33,570 bases of DNA from Leptolyngbya sp. 'hensonii' (lineage in GTDB: Bacteria > Cyanobacteriota > Cyanobacteriia > GCF-001939115), in the NCBI RefSeq assembly GCF_001939115.1, contig NZ_MQTZ01000014.1, positions 1 to 33,570 on the forward strand, read 5' to 3'. This document shows, one piece after another, positions 25,402-33,157 of the stretch (position 1 is its first letter; the number at the start of each line of letters is the position of its first letter). The notes under the pieces were generated by a model. The model saw only the letters and a list, made by a program, of their open reading frames with translations. It ran no database searches and was not told the origin of the DNA. The position numbers were made by a program, and so were the translations under genes.

Positions 25402-27972
25402 TTAGATGGATGGAACCGATGTGAAACGGATATCCTGCTCCAGGAGCACTGCTGCAGCAGTATTCGACAAAGGTTTAGCAAAGAAATATCCCTGGCCATA
25501 TTCACAGTTGAGTCTCTCCAGGCGATCTCGCTGAATCGCAGTCTCAATTCCTTCTGCCACCACATCCATGCCCAGGGTATGACCCAACACAATAATGGTC
25601 TGAACGATCGCTGCGTCTCCTGTTGCATCAATTTGATTGACAAAGGAGCGATCGACTTTGAGGGTATCGATCGGGAGGCGATGCAGATGACTGAGGGAAG
25701 AATAACCAGTGCCAAAATCATCCAGGCTAAGGCGTACATTCAACGCCTTCAAGCGCTGAAGTAGCACGATCGTGGCTTCAATATCTGACATGGCCATACT
25801 CTCTGTAATTTCCAGCTTCAGGCTACAGCCATCCAACCCGGTAGACCTGAGGGTCTGCTCCACATGTTCGACCAAACCCGGCTGGGTAAATTGCTGACTG
25901 GACAGATTAACGCTAACGACCAGGGGAGGATTGGGCTGAAATTGAGCCTGCCAGAGACTGATTTGATTGCAGGCAGCATGAATAATCCATTGCCCCAGCG
26001 GCACAATTAACCCAATTTCTTCAGCAACAGGAATAAATTCACTGGGCGGAATAAAACCTTCCTGGGGATGAGGCCAGCGCAACAACGCCTCAAAACCCGT
26101 TACTCTACCCGATTTCAAAACGACGATCGGCTGATAATGGAGCTGAAACTCCTGCTGCTCCAGGGCCCGGTGCAGCTCAGTTTCCAGTTGCAGGCGACGC
26201 ACAATCTGGGTCCGCATACCCACAGCAAAGACCTCGTGCCGGGATTTTCCTGCTGCTTTGGCCCGATACATCGCCGTATGAGCATCCCGAAGCAAGTCAT
26301 CCGCCTTACAGTCCTGGCCCATAGGGTTGAGGGCAATCCCCATACTGGCACTGGTAAAAATTTCCTGCCGCTGAATCAGGAAAGGAATGGTCATCTCTTC
26401 CGTAATTTGTTCAATCAGGTGAGGCAGTTCTGTGGCATCCTGGACTCCCGGTAGAGCAACAGCAAATTCATCCCCCCCCACCCGAGCCAGCAACGTAGAT
26501 TTTGGGAGGCAGGCTTTTAACCGCTGGCTGGCCTTGATTAACAGTTGATCACCAGCTTGGTGACCCATACTATCGTTAATCGCCTTAAATCGATCGAGCC
26601 CAATCAGTACAACGGCCAGCATAGAAGCTTGAGCCTGTTGCCCATCCCGTTCAATCGTCCCTTCCACCAGGTGCTTACCGGCTCGACGAGAATGGCGGAT
26701 CATCCAATGCAATCGCTGCAAGAAAAAAGCTCGATTCGGTAACCCGGAGAGCGCATCATGAAAGGCGTTATACAGCAGTTTGTAGGCCACAACCCCTGCT
26801 CCCGTAATCATCAGGGTTAGTGCTGGGGCAACCACAGGAACCCAACCGGACCGGGTAAAGATTATAAAGGAAAGGCATCCCAGACTGCCGAGAGCCACGA
26901 TTGTGACCAGTCCCAGAGCCACCGGGTGCTGTAATCGCCAGACCAGAATGCCACCGACTAAAGCCCAACCCCACATCCAAAGCAATTCCGCCCATTGCGG
27001 CCAGAACCAGAACAGCGGCTGTCCATCCAGAACTGTACTTAAAATCTGGCTGATCAGTTGGGCATGAATCGTGACCCCCGTCGCCATGTCGGTATTTTCT
27101 CGATCAGCTGCGCTGTAGGGTGTCGTGAACAAATCTTTGAGGCTGGGAGCTGTACTCCCAATCAGCACAATTTTGCCTCTGACCAGAGCTGGGTCAAAAT
27201 CCTGATTCAGCACCTGAGTCACCGAAACTTGGGGAGCCACTTGATGTCGCGATCGATAGGCCAGGAGAATTTGGTACCCCGAATTATCAATCTTCTGATA
27301 TCCACCAGAAGTTGGGTCCAAAGCTGTGAATGTGGTGTTGCCAATATAGAGGGCATGATCATCTGCTTTGAACGGATACTCACGTTCATCCAGATATTGC
27401 AGACTGATCCGCAGGGAAAAGGAGTACAGATCAGTTCTTTCCGCAGAGGTAAATAAAAAATTTCGTCGTATAACGTTATCGGGATCGTGGACCAGATCAT
27501 TAAAGCCAATGCGCTCTATGGGAAGACCTGGAATTGCCGGAACCCCATCCCCATTAGGATCACGTAACTTCTCAATGGTGATCACATTGGGAGCTTGCAG
27601 TTGCTGCAACAGTTCCTGGTGGCCTGGAGGTTGAGGAATATTACGGTACATGTCCAGACCGATCACTTTAGGCTGGTGCACCTGCAGATTTCGGATCAAC
27701 TTTGCCAGAGTTTCATCTTTCAGGGGCCACTGATTTTGGTTAATGTCTGATTCGGTCAGAGCGACAATCAAGAGACGGGAGTCAATCCCTTTGTCTGGCT
27801 GCGATCGCACCATTTGATCGTAGGCCAGTAGCTCTGCAGATTGCAGCATTCCCAATTGCTTGCCCCCTGCCACCAGACCAGTGACCAGCAGGCTAATGGC
27901 TATGATAGAGGGTCTGACCCCAGATACAACAGCCTGAAGATGACTCCACTTGAAGCGACGTTCTGTAGTCAT
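25402..27972 (-). CDS. CHASE2-sensor GGDEF/EAL protein (cyclic di-GMP turnover)
   Basis: An 856-residue membrane protein from ATG 27972 (an in-frame TTG at 28026 is possible). One N-terminal membrane helix (about 23-42) is followed by a periplasmic CHASE2 domain (about 45-310), three closely spaced helices (about 325-400), GGDEF (405-560) and EAL (580-835). GGDEF is intact (VGGDEFAVAL), but the RxxD inhibitory site is absent (PKST). The EAL domain keeps EALLRW, the Asn of NLSSQQF, Glu of LEITESM, DDFGTGYSSL, LKVDRSFV and VVAEGIET, so phosphodiesterase activity is likely. The protein could both make and break cyclic di-GMP, and the missing I-site suggests no product inhibition of the cyclase. 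CHASE2 senses an unknown extracytoplasmic signal. The gene is divergent from a small exported protein across about 250 bases. Confidence 0.93.
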   Translation of the reverse strand: MTTERRFKWSHLQAVVSGVRPSIIAISLLVTGLVAGGKQLGMLQSAELLAYDQMVRSQPDKGIDSRLLIVALTESDINQNQWPLKDETLAKLIRNLQVHQPKVIGLDMYRNIPQPPGHQELLQQLQAPNVITIEKLRDPNGDGVPAIPGLPIERIGFNDLVHDPDNVIRRNFLFTSAERTDLYSFSLRISLQYLDEREYPFKADDHALYIGNTTFTALDPTSGGYQKIDNSGYQILLAYRSRHQVAPQVSVTQVLNQDFDPALVRGKIVLIGSTAPSLKDLFTTPYSAADRENTDMATGVTIHAQLISQILSTVLDGQPLFWFWPQWAELLWMWGWALVGGILVWRLQHPVALGLVTIVALGSLGCLSFIIFTRSGWVPVVAPALTLMITGAGVVAYKLLYNAFHDALSGLPNRAFFLQRLHWMIRHSRRAGKHLVEGTIERDGQQAQASMLAVVLIGLDRFKAINDSMGHQAGDQLLIKASQRLKACLPKSTLLARVGGDEFAVALPGVQDATELPHLIEQITEEMTIPFLIQRQEIFTSASMGIALNPMGQDCKADDLLRDAHTAMYRAKAAGKSRHEVFAVGMRTQIVRRLQLETELHRALEQQEFQLHYQPIVVLKSGRVTGFEALLRWPHPQEGFIPPSEFIPVAEEIGLIVPLGQWIIHAACNQISLWQAQFQPNPPLVVSVNLSSQQFTQPGLVEHVEQTLRSTGLDGCSLKLEITESMAMSDIEATIVLLQRLKALNVRLSLDDFGTGYSSLSHLHRLPIDTLKVDRSFVNQIDATGDAAIVQTIIVLGHTLGMDVVAEGIETAIQRDRLERLNCEYGQGYFFAKPLSNTAAAVLLEQDIRFTSVPSI

Positions 27973-28178
27973 ACGCAGCAAAAACTTGAACGATCTGGTA
28001 TTTTGCGGAATACCAGCGGCAACCAATGTATTTGTATTAACACTAGCAGAGCCTTTATTTCCATTCGAGTCTTCATAAAGTTATCCGGAAGGTTCAGTAG
28101 CTCCCCCAGGACACAACTGCCAAGCTAGGGCGATTCTAATTTTTTCTATATACGTAATTTAGCGATTGTAAGAATGCT

Positions 28179-28191
28179 TGTCAGTCTGACA
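28179..28191 (+). promoter_or_regulatory. 13-base palindrome upstream of the small exported protein
   Basis: TGTCAG-T-CTGACA is a perfect dyad with one central base, 33 bases before ATG 28225. It overlaps a -35-like TTGTCA (28178-28183). It lies in the divergent region shared with the CHASE2 gene, so it may be a regulator site for either gene; no good -10 was found 17 bases downstream. Confidence 0.35.
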
Positions 28192-28224
28192 TGCTAATGA
28201 AGAGATCAGGCACTGGCATTCATT

Positions 28225-28473
28225 ATGCGTAAGGTAACTATGGTTAGACTGACAATTGCAGTTTCGTTCGCCGCTTTACTCCTCCCTTTATTGTCTCCAG
28301 CCGCTGAAGCAAAACGAGAAGGAGTGCCAAAAGGACGCAGTGGTGGTGGCACACGCTGGGCTACTCCACAACCTAAAGCAACTGTTTCTCTAAAGCAGAA
28401 GCTGAATGCAATGTCTTTTGCGTCGAGGAACAGTTTACCGACCAAGCTTAAGCTTAAAGTGATCTACGGCTAG
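28225..28473 (+). CDS. small exported protein, DUF928-like start
   Basis: An 82-residue protein with a strong signal peptide: basic start, the core LTIAVSFAALLLPLLSP and a probable cleavage after AEA at residue 29. The mature part begins KREGVPKGRSGGGTRW, which resembles the Gly/Arg-rich start of the cyanobacterial DUF928 family (exported proteins of unknown function), but the usual long domain is missing. It then continues with a basic, low-complexity tail, so it is either a truncated relative or an independent small basic protein. An internal ATG at 28240 has AAGG five bases upstream and would shorten the n-region; both starts are possible. Its function is unknown. Confidence 0.65.
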   Translation: MRKVTMVRLTIAVSFAALLLPLLSPAAEAKREGVPKGRSGGGTRWATPQPKATVSLKQKLNAMSFASRNSLPTKLKLKVIYG

Positions 28474-28661
28474 TCAACTGTCTCAAACCTGAGCACTGAC
28501 CCAGAATATATTGCAGGCGTTCAACCTGGAGAAAATACGGATCCCTGAGGGAAGGTGCTTCATGAGATCTTTATACAGAGCAGTTGCGCTTGCGTGAAGT
28601 TCAAACTTGTCGCCCTAAACATCAATGATTTGTTTGGAGGTAGATAACCTCTATTCAGGCG

Positions 28662-28703
28662 CATTATTTCATGCCCGTTATTTCAAGCCTATTATTTCAA
28701 GTC
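28662..28703. repeat. three tandem 14-base repeats
   Basis: The unit (C/T)(A/G)TTATTTCA(A/T)G(C/T)C occurs three times end to end at 28662-28675, 28676-28689 and 28690-28703, each copy differing from the next at two or three positions. A partial fourth copy starts at 28704. The unit is not a multiple of three and overlaps no supported gene; it lies about 50 bases after the stop of the minus-strand LRAT-like gene. Confidence 0.7.
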
Positions 28704-28750
28704 TATTTCTACTCAAATACTTCACTGCCCATGAGAAAAGATCAGGAAGA

Positions 28751-29452
28751 TTATGGTGGCAGTTCAGGAAGATCATAATGAAGCACAGTAGCGTTACGCT
28801 GAACCGTCTCCAGCATATCTTTGAGTTGGTTGAGCTGTACCTGTAGTGTATCTACCTGCTTACCCGCTTCATATTTACGCCTGAGCGCAGCCCGAGCCAG
28901 ATCTTCTCGCCCCTGTTGCAAGGCCGAACGAGCTACTCGCTGCCAACTATCCCGATCGTTTTTTGCCTGTTCATAGCGGGGTTGAATTTCTTGCCGAGCC
29001 GCCGCAATATTCAGCCATGCCTGACGAACCGTTTCAGGCACCTGCTCCTGATCAGCCGTAGTGATGGCCTGCCGTACCATATCATACAGGTCATAGCCAC
29101 CGACATGCCCCCGACCTAGTAGATAATCACGCACTTGCAAACTTTCATGCCGCCCGGTTTTACACCAGTTTGCGAAGTGCTCACAGTTATTGAAAATCAG
29201 GTTGTACTTCTGTTCACCCAGACGGCTCTCAGCCCTGTGAATAACCACATCAGGCACATAGCTGACATCATACTGTTTAACATAGAGTGAACGGTTACTG
29301 GAAAACACCGCCATGGAAGTGCGGGCGATCGTTTCCTTGCCCTTCTGATAGTGAATGACCGTGCCATCGCCACAATCAATCCCATGGTGTTCGTACAGAC
29401 CAGGAACATTGTAAAAATCTCGGATAGTGTAGATCTGGTCTCCTCTAGCCAT
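28751..29452 (-). CDS. LRAT-like NlpC/P60-fold protein with PspA/Vipp1-like coiled-coil tail
   Basis: A 233-residue protein. Residues 1-125 match the LRAT/H-REV107 group: MARGDQIYTIRDFYNVPGLYEHHGIDCGDGTVIHY (read in parts) contributes His22/23 and His34, and NNCEHFANWC contributes the catalytic Cys90. This circularly permuted papain fold acts as an acyltransferase, phospholipase or protease. Residues 140-225 are a charged coiled coil with AKNDRDSWQRVARSALQQGREDLARAALRRK, in parts very like helices of PspA/Vipp1 (typically AEADxWYxRAQLALQKGDEDLAREAL). Such helices bind membranes and polymerise. The fusion suggests an enzyme acting on lipids or proteins at a membrane surface. The FHA gene ends 11 bases upstream, so the pair is one transcription unit. 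No signal peptide or membrane helix. Confidence 0.85.
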   Translation of the reverse strand: MARGDQIYTIRDFYNVPGLYEHHGIDCGDGTVIHYQKGKETIARTSMAVFSSNRSLYVKQYDVSYVPDVVIHRAESRLGEQKYNLIFNNCEHFANWCKTGRHESLQVRDYLLGRGHVGGYDLYDMVRQAITTADQEQVPETVRQAWLNIAAARQEIQPRYEQAKNDRDSWQRVARSALQQGREDLARAALRRKYEAGKQVDTLQVQLNQLKDMLETVQRNATVLHYDLPELPP

Positions 29453-29463
29453 AATTGCAGGAG

Positions 29464-29910
29464 CTAGTCTTCCCGACGGGTTACATTTTCCTCAGGAGGA
29501 GCCGTTTGAGGCCGGGTGAGGAATGTGGGCGGCACCTTAAATGCTTCGCCTGTGCTGGATGGACTGGGTCGTTTCTCTGCATTGGCCTTGGTTTTCACGT
29601 CATGGGGTGCACTGCCAATTAAGATTTGAATCTTAGGACCGGAAGTGCCCAAACGAATCACCATCCCATCCAACACCTTAGTTTGGGTAATCCGTTCCCC
29701 ATTGACAAAAGTTCCATTCGTGCCGCGAGAAATCACCTCCCAGCCAAAAGTCTGTCGCTGCAACTCCACATGCAATCGAGAGACAACCGCACTGTGAACA
29801 ACAACCTCATTTTCCTTAGCTCGCCCAATACGGACCACAGATTCACTCTCAAAGGTCCAGCTTTGGACGGGAATGGGTTGGGTTGGATGTAGCAAGTTCA
29901 AGATAATCAC
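29464..29910 (-). CDS. FHA-domain protein
   Basis: A 148-residue protein from a GTG start at 29910. An FHA domain spans about residues 5-100 with the phosphothreonine-binding set: Gly29-Arg30 (RIGRAKENEVVVHSAVVSRLH, in parts), Ser44-Arg45-His47, and the loop TNGTFVNG with Asn65 and Asn70. A Pro-rich, disordered tail follows. FHA domains read phosphothreonine made by Ser/Thr kinases; no such kinase is in the window. The LRAT-like gene begins 11 bases downstream, a spacing that predicts translational coupling. The upstream aminopeptidase gene ends 79 bases away on the same strand. I see no transmembrane segment. Confidence 0.9.
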   Translation of the reverse strand: MIILNLLHPTQPIPVQSWTFESESVVRIGRAKENEVVVHSAVVSRLHVELQRQTFGWEVISRGTNGTFVNGERITQTKVLDGMVIRLGTSGPKIQILIGSAPHDVKTKANAEKRPSPSSTGEAFKVPPTFLTRPQTAPPEENVTRRED

Positions 29911-29988
29911 TGGGTCAGATATCCCTGAAAATTCTGTTGAGATCTGCTTGGACTGCCAACTGGGGAGCCTGATGCTCTAAGCCTAACA

Positions 29989-31869
29989 CTAAATTTTACA
30001 GGCTACTTCTAGCCAGGTTATCTCGCTGGAGTCTAGCTCTGGTGACAGTTTTTCGACAACCATCTCGTTGTAATTCTTCAACCACTCCTGCTGCCTGGAA
30101 TCCAAACAGCTTAAATCAATCAACTGCCGCTCAAAGGGGACATAAGTCAGCGGTTCAAATCCATACCACTTTATCGCAGCTGGATCGGACAGAGCCATAG
30201 CCTCAGGAGTCAAATCTCGAACAACATAGAGATTTTCGATCCGAATTCCACCCCAATCAGCCCTATAGTATCCCGGCTCAATACTCGTCACCATTCCCGG
30301 CTCCAAAGGCTCATTCACCCGTTTGCTGATCCCATTAGGTCCTTCATGCACGTTCAGGAAAGCCCCCACCCCGTGCCCAGTCCCATGACCATAATCCAAT
30401 CCTGCTCGCCAGAGATCTGAGCGGGCAATACCATCCAATTGACTCCCCGTCGTCCCCTTGGGAAATCGCTGCATCGCGCAGTTAATATGGGCTTTCAACA
30501 CCTCTGTATAACACTTAATTTGCTCTGGTGTGGGTTCTCCCACGATCGTGGTGCGGGTGTCGTCCGTTGTTCCCCCCATAAACTGACAGCCAGAATCCAG
30601 CAGCAAAAATTCTCTGGATTCCAGCCATCGCTGAGAATTCGGGGTGCCATAGTGAACGATGGAACTATTGGCCCCAGCGGCTGCGATTGTATTAAAACTC
30701 AGCCCCTGAAAACCTGGTTCAGCCGCATAAAACTGTTCAATCGTAGCTGCCACATCCGCTTCACTCAGGGGGTTGCCCAATGCCAGTTGTTCCGATAACC
30801 ACTTGAGCGTGCGCGTTTTGGCGCGACTGGCCTTCAAGTTAGCGGCCTGCATTTGTTCAATCTCAGTTTTATTCTTACGGGCCTTCAGCCCCTCGATCGG
30901 ATGGGTAGCTTCGACAATCTGTATCCCAGGTACAGTCAGCAATAATGCCTGAGTCCCCCGGGTAGTATGCCGACCATCCAGCAACACCCGCTGACCCGGT
31001 CGCGCCACCAGCGTCACCAGGGTCTCAGCATAGCGATCATAGGGCAGCAGATTCACCTGTTTCGACAGATCTGCAGCGATATCGGCGTTCACCCGCTCCA
31101 GATTGGTAAACAAGAATCCCTGATCTGGGGTCACGATCGCATAGGCGATAAACACCGGGTTATAGGGAATATCCCACCCCCGCAGATTAAATAGCCAGGA
31201 AATTTGATCCAGCCGGGTCACTGGTAAAATTTGGGCTCTAGCCTTCTGGAGGGCTGCTCGAACTCGCCGCAGTTTCTCACCTACAGACTCCCCTGCCAGT
31301 TCATCAGGGACGCTAAAGATGGCTGACTCCCCATAAGGAGGAAGGGTTTCCATCTCCGCCCAGGGACTTTGTTGCCGCACCCGATCCACCAGATTTTCAG
31401 CAACTGGGACCAGGTCAACACCCGCCAGTTTCAGTTTTCTCTCCAAATCCTGGTAATGCCCCATCGCCAACGTAAAGGGATCAAAGCCCAGGCGGAACAT
31501 ACGACCAGCCGCATCTGCCGCCTGCCCAAGACTTTCCAGCATTTCTTCCAGCGTCTTCTGCCCTTCCAAGCCCAATTTAGACACTTGGATCAGCGAACTC
31601 TCCACCTGCAGATCGGCCTGCTCGTGATAGCGTGAATCGACAAACAGCCAGGCCTGGTCCTGAGCAACCAGGAACTCCCCCGCCGATCCTGTAAACCCGC
31701 TCAGCCAGTCCCGACGTTGCTTCGCCTGCGGCACATACTCATTCAGATGCTCATCCGCAGAAGGGACGAGATAGCCATCCAGCCCATAGTCAGCCAGCAG
31801 CAACCGCAAAGCATCCAGGCGAGCAGCAGGGGAAAGAGTTTTATGGTGCAGAAGGTCCAGGGAAGTCAT
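29989..31869 (-). CDS. aminopeptidase P (Xaa-Pro aminopeptidase, M24B)
   Basis: A 626-residue protein of the long, three-domain aminopeptidase P type known mostly from eukaryotic cytosolic enzymes and found in many bacteria. Two creatinase-like N-terminal domains (about 10-310) precede the pita-bread catalytic domain. Metal ligands are visible: Asp in LLLDSGCQFMGGTTDDTRT (two), His in GHGTGHGVGAFLNVHEGP, Glu in SIEPGYY, and Glu in GIRIENLY. It removes the N-terminal residue ahead of proline. ATG 31869 is chosen; the frame is open to 31902 through a TTG. It may be transcribed with the FHA and LRAT-like genes, 79 bases downstream, though nothing shows they are functionally linked. Confidence 0.95.
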   Translation of the reverse strand: MTSLDLLHHKTLSPAARLDALRLLLADYGLDGYLVPSADEHLNEYVPQAKQRRDWLSGFTGSAGEFLVAQDQAWLFVDSRYHEQADLQVESSLIQVSKLGLEGQKTLEEMLESLGQAADAAGRMFRLGFDPFTLAMGHYQDLERKLKLAGVDLVPVAENLVDRVRQQSPWAEMETLPPYGESAIFSVPDELAGESVGEKLRRVRAALQKARAQILPVTRLDQISWLFNLRGWDIPYNPVFIAYAIVTPDQGFLFTNLERVNADIAADLSKQVNLLPYDRYAETLVTLVARPGQRVLLDGRHTTRGTQALLLTVPGIQIVEATHPIEGLKARKNKTEIEQMQAANLKASRAKTRTLKWLSEQLALGNPLSEADVAATIEQFYAAEPGFQGLSFNTIAAAGANSSIVHYGTPNSQRWLESREFLLLDSGCQFMGGTTDDTRTTIVGEPTPEQIKCYTEVLKAHINCAMQRFPKGTTGSQLDGIARSDLWRAGLDYGHGTGHGVGAFLNVHEGPNGISKRVNEPLEPGMVTSIEPGYYRADWGGIRIENLYVVRDLTPEAMALSDPAAIKWYGFEPLTYVPFERQLIDLSCLDSRQQEWLKNYNEMVVEKLSPELDSSEITWLEVACKI

Positions 31870-32158
31870 AGGCTTCAAGTGTACAGTGCAACGAAGCGGC
31901 AAATAATGAAAAAACCGGAATACCGCCAGCGAAATCAGACGAGATCATGCCCCAATGCAGCATGAGTCCATGATGACAACTGACGATACCAGAAATATTT
32001 ATATTTTAGAGATCCTGGTAGAGATTCTGGGATGAACCTGGTCATTTTTCCGGGTGAGATGCTAACCATTTTACCGATCGCGACTTCAGTTCCGCTGCGA
32101 CATCCTGAAGACAGACCGCATTCATGATTTTTCCCCATCCACAGCCTAGAGGAGCCCT

Positions 32159-33088
32159 ATGACCCCAGTGCCAGAGATATCCAGTGTTTTGGCCGCTTTG
32201 TCCGATCGGCTAGCCGACAGCATCGACAAAGCTGGCCATGCCCTTGTGGCAATTAATGCCCGTCGTCGCATTCCCTCCAGTGGCGTCATCTGGCAACCAG
32301 GCATCGTCGTCACCGCCGACCACACGGTTCGACGCGATGAGGAAATCGGCGTCACCCTGGCCAGCGGCCAAACGGTCACAGCGACTGTTCTGGGTCGAGA
32401 TCCGAGCACCGATCTTGCGGTGTTGAACGTGATGGAGGAAAGCCCGGCCACGATCGACCTGGGAGATCCGACCCAATTACGGGTGGGCCATCTGGCCTTA
32501 GCGGTGGGCCGATCAGCCGAACGGGGTCTGGGAGCCAGCCTGGGCATGGTCAGTGCCTTGGGAGGTCCCTGGCGCACCTGGAATGGCGGCGCGATCGACC
32601 AGTTGATCCGGTTGGATCTGAATCTCTACCCCCACCTGACGGGGGGTGCAATGGTCAGTCCAGAAGGGCAGATTCTTGGCATTGTGACTGCAGGTCCTCG
32701 GGATATTGTTTTGGTCATCCCCAAGCGCACAATCGATCGGGTCGTCCAGCAATTAACCCAACGGGGCCGCATCTCACGCGGGTATCTGGGGGTAGGCATG
32801 CAGCCAGTCCGTCTGCCCAACTCCCTGATCCAGACGTTGAATCTCTCCCATCCTGGGGGGGTCATCATTGTCACCCTGGAACCCGAAGGCCCAGCCGAAC
32901 AATCTGGCGTCTTAATTGGCGATATCCTGGTCGCACTGGCCGATCGACCCATTACAGATACTAGCGATGTTCAAGCAATGCTGGATTCCGATCGCATCGG
33001 TCAGCCTTTAATCGCTCGTATGATCCGGGGGGGCACCCTGACCGAAGTCACCTTGATCGTCGGGGAGCGTCCCTGCCGGGAGGGATGA
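32159..33088 (+). CDS. HtrA-like trypsin/PDZ protein with Thr at the nucleophile position
   Basis: A 309-residue protein with a trypsin-like domain (about 20-200) and one PDZ domain (about 208-302; GYLGVGMQPV, PAEQSGVLIGDILVALADRP). His55 (VVTADHTV) and Asp85 (DPSTDLAVL) of the triad are present. The nucleophile motif, normally GNSGGP, reads HLTGGAMV, putting Thr161 in place of Ser. Whether a Thr serves in this fold is unclear; loss of activity is the simpler reading. There is no signal peptide or membrane anchor, so unlike standard DegQ-type proteins it is predicted cytoplasmic. AGAGGAG (32148-32154) four bases before the ATG is a strong ribosome site. A NarL-type regulator starts 69 bases downstream on the same strand with no terminator between, so they are likely co-transcribed. 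Confidence 0.88.
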   Translation: MTPVPEISSVLAALSDRLADSIDKAGHALVAINARRRIPSSGVIWQPGIVVTADHTVRRDEEIGVTLASGQTVTATVLGRDPSTDLAVLNVMEESPATIDLGDPTQLRVGHLALAVGRSAERGLGASLGMVSALGGPWRTWNGGAIDQLIRLDLNLYPHLTGGAMVSPEGQILGIVTAGPRDIVLVIPKRTIDRVVQQLTQRGRISRGYLGVGMQPVRLPNSLIQTLNLSHPGGVIIVTLEPEGPAEQSGVLIGDILVALADRPITDTSDVQAMLDSDRIGQPLIARMIRGGTLTEVTLIVGERPCREG

Positions 33089-33157
33089 CATGCATCCCAA
33101 ACCCTTGGAAACGCCCCATAATTGGAGCCCCCAGCAGATCCTTTTCCGGGGGGACCC

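Noticed and set aside
28625-28846. A 73-codon plus-strand frame.
   Set aside because: It crosses the tandem 14-base repeats and the end of the LRAT-like gene and has no recognisable feature.
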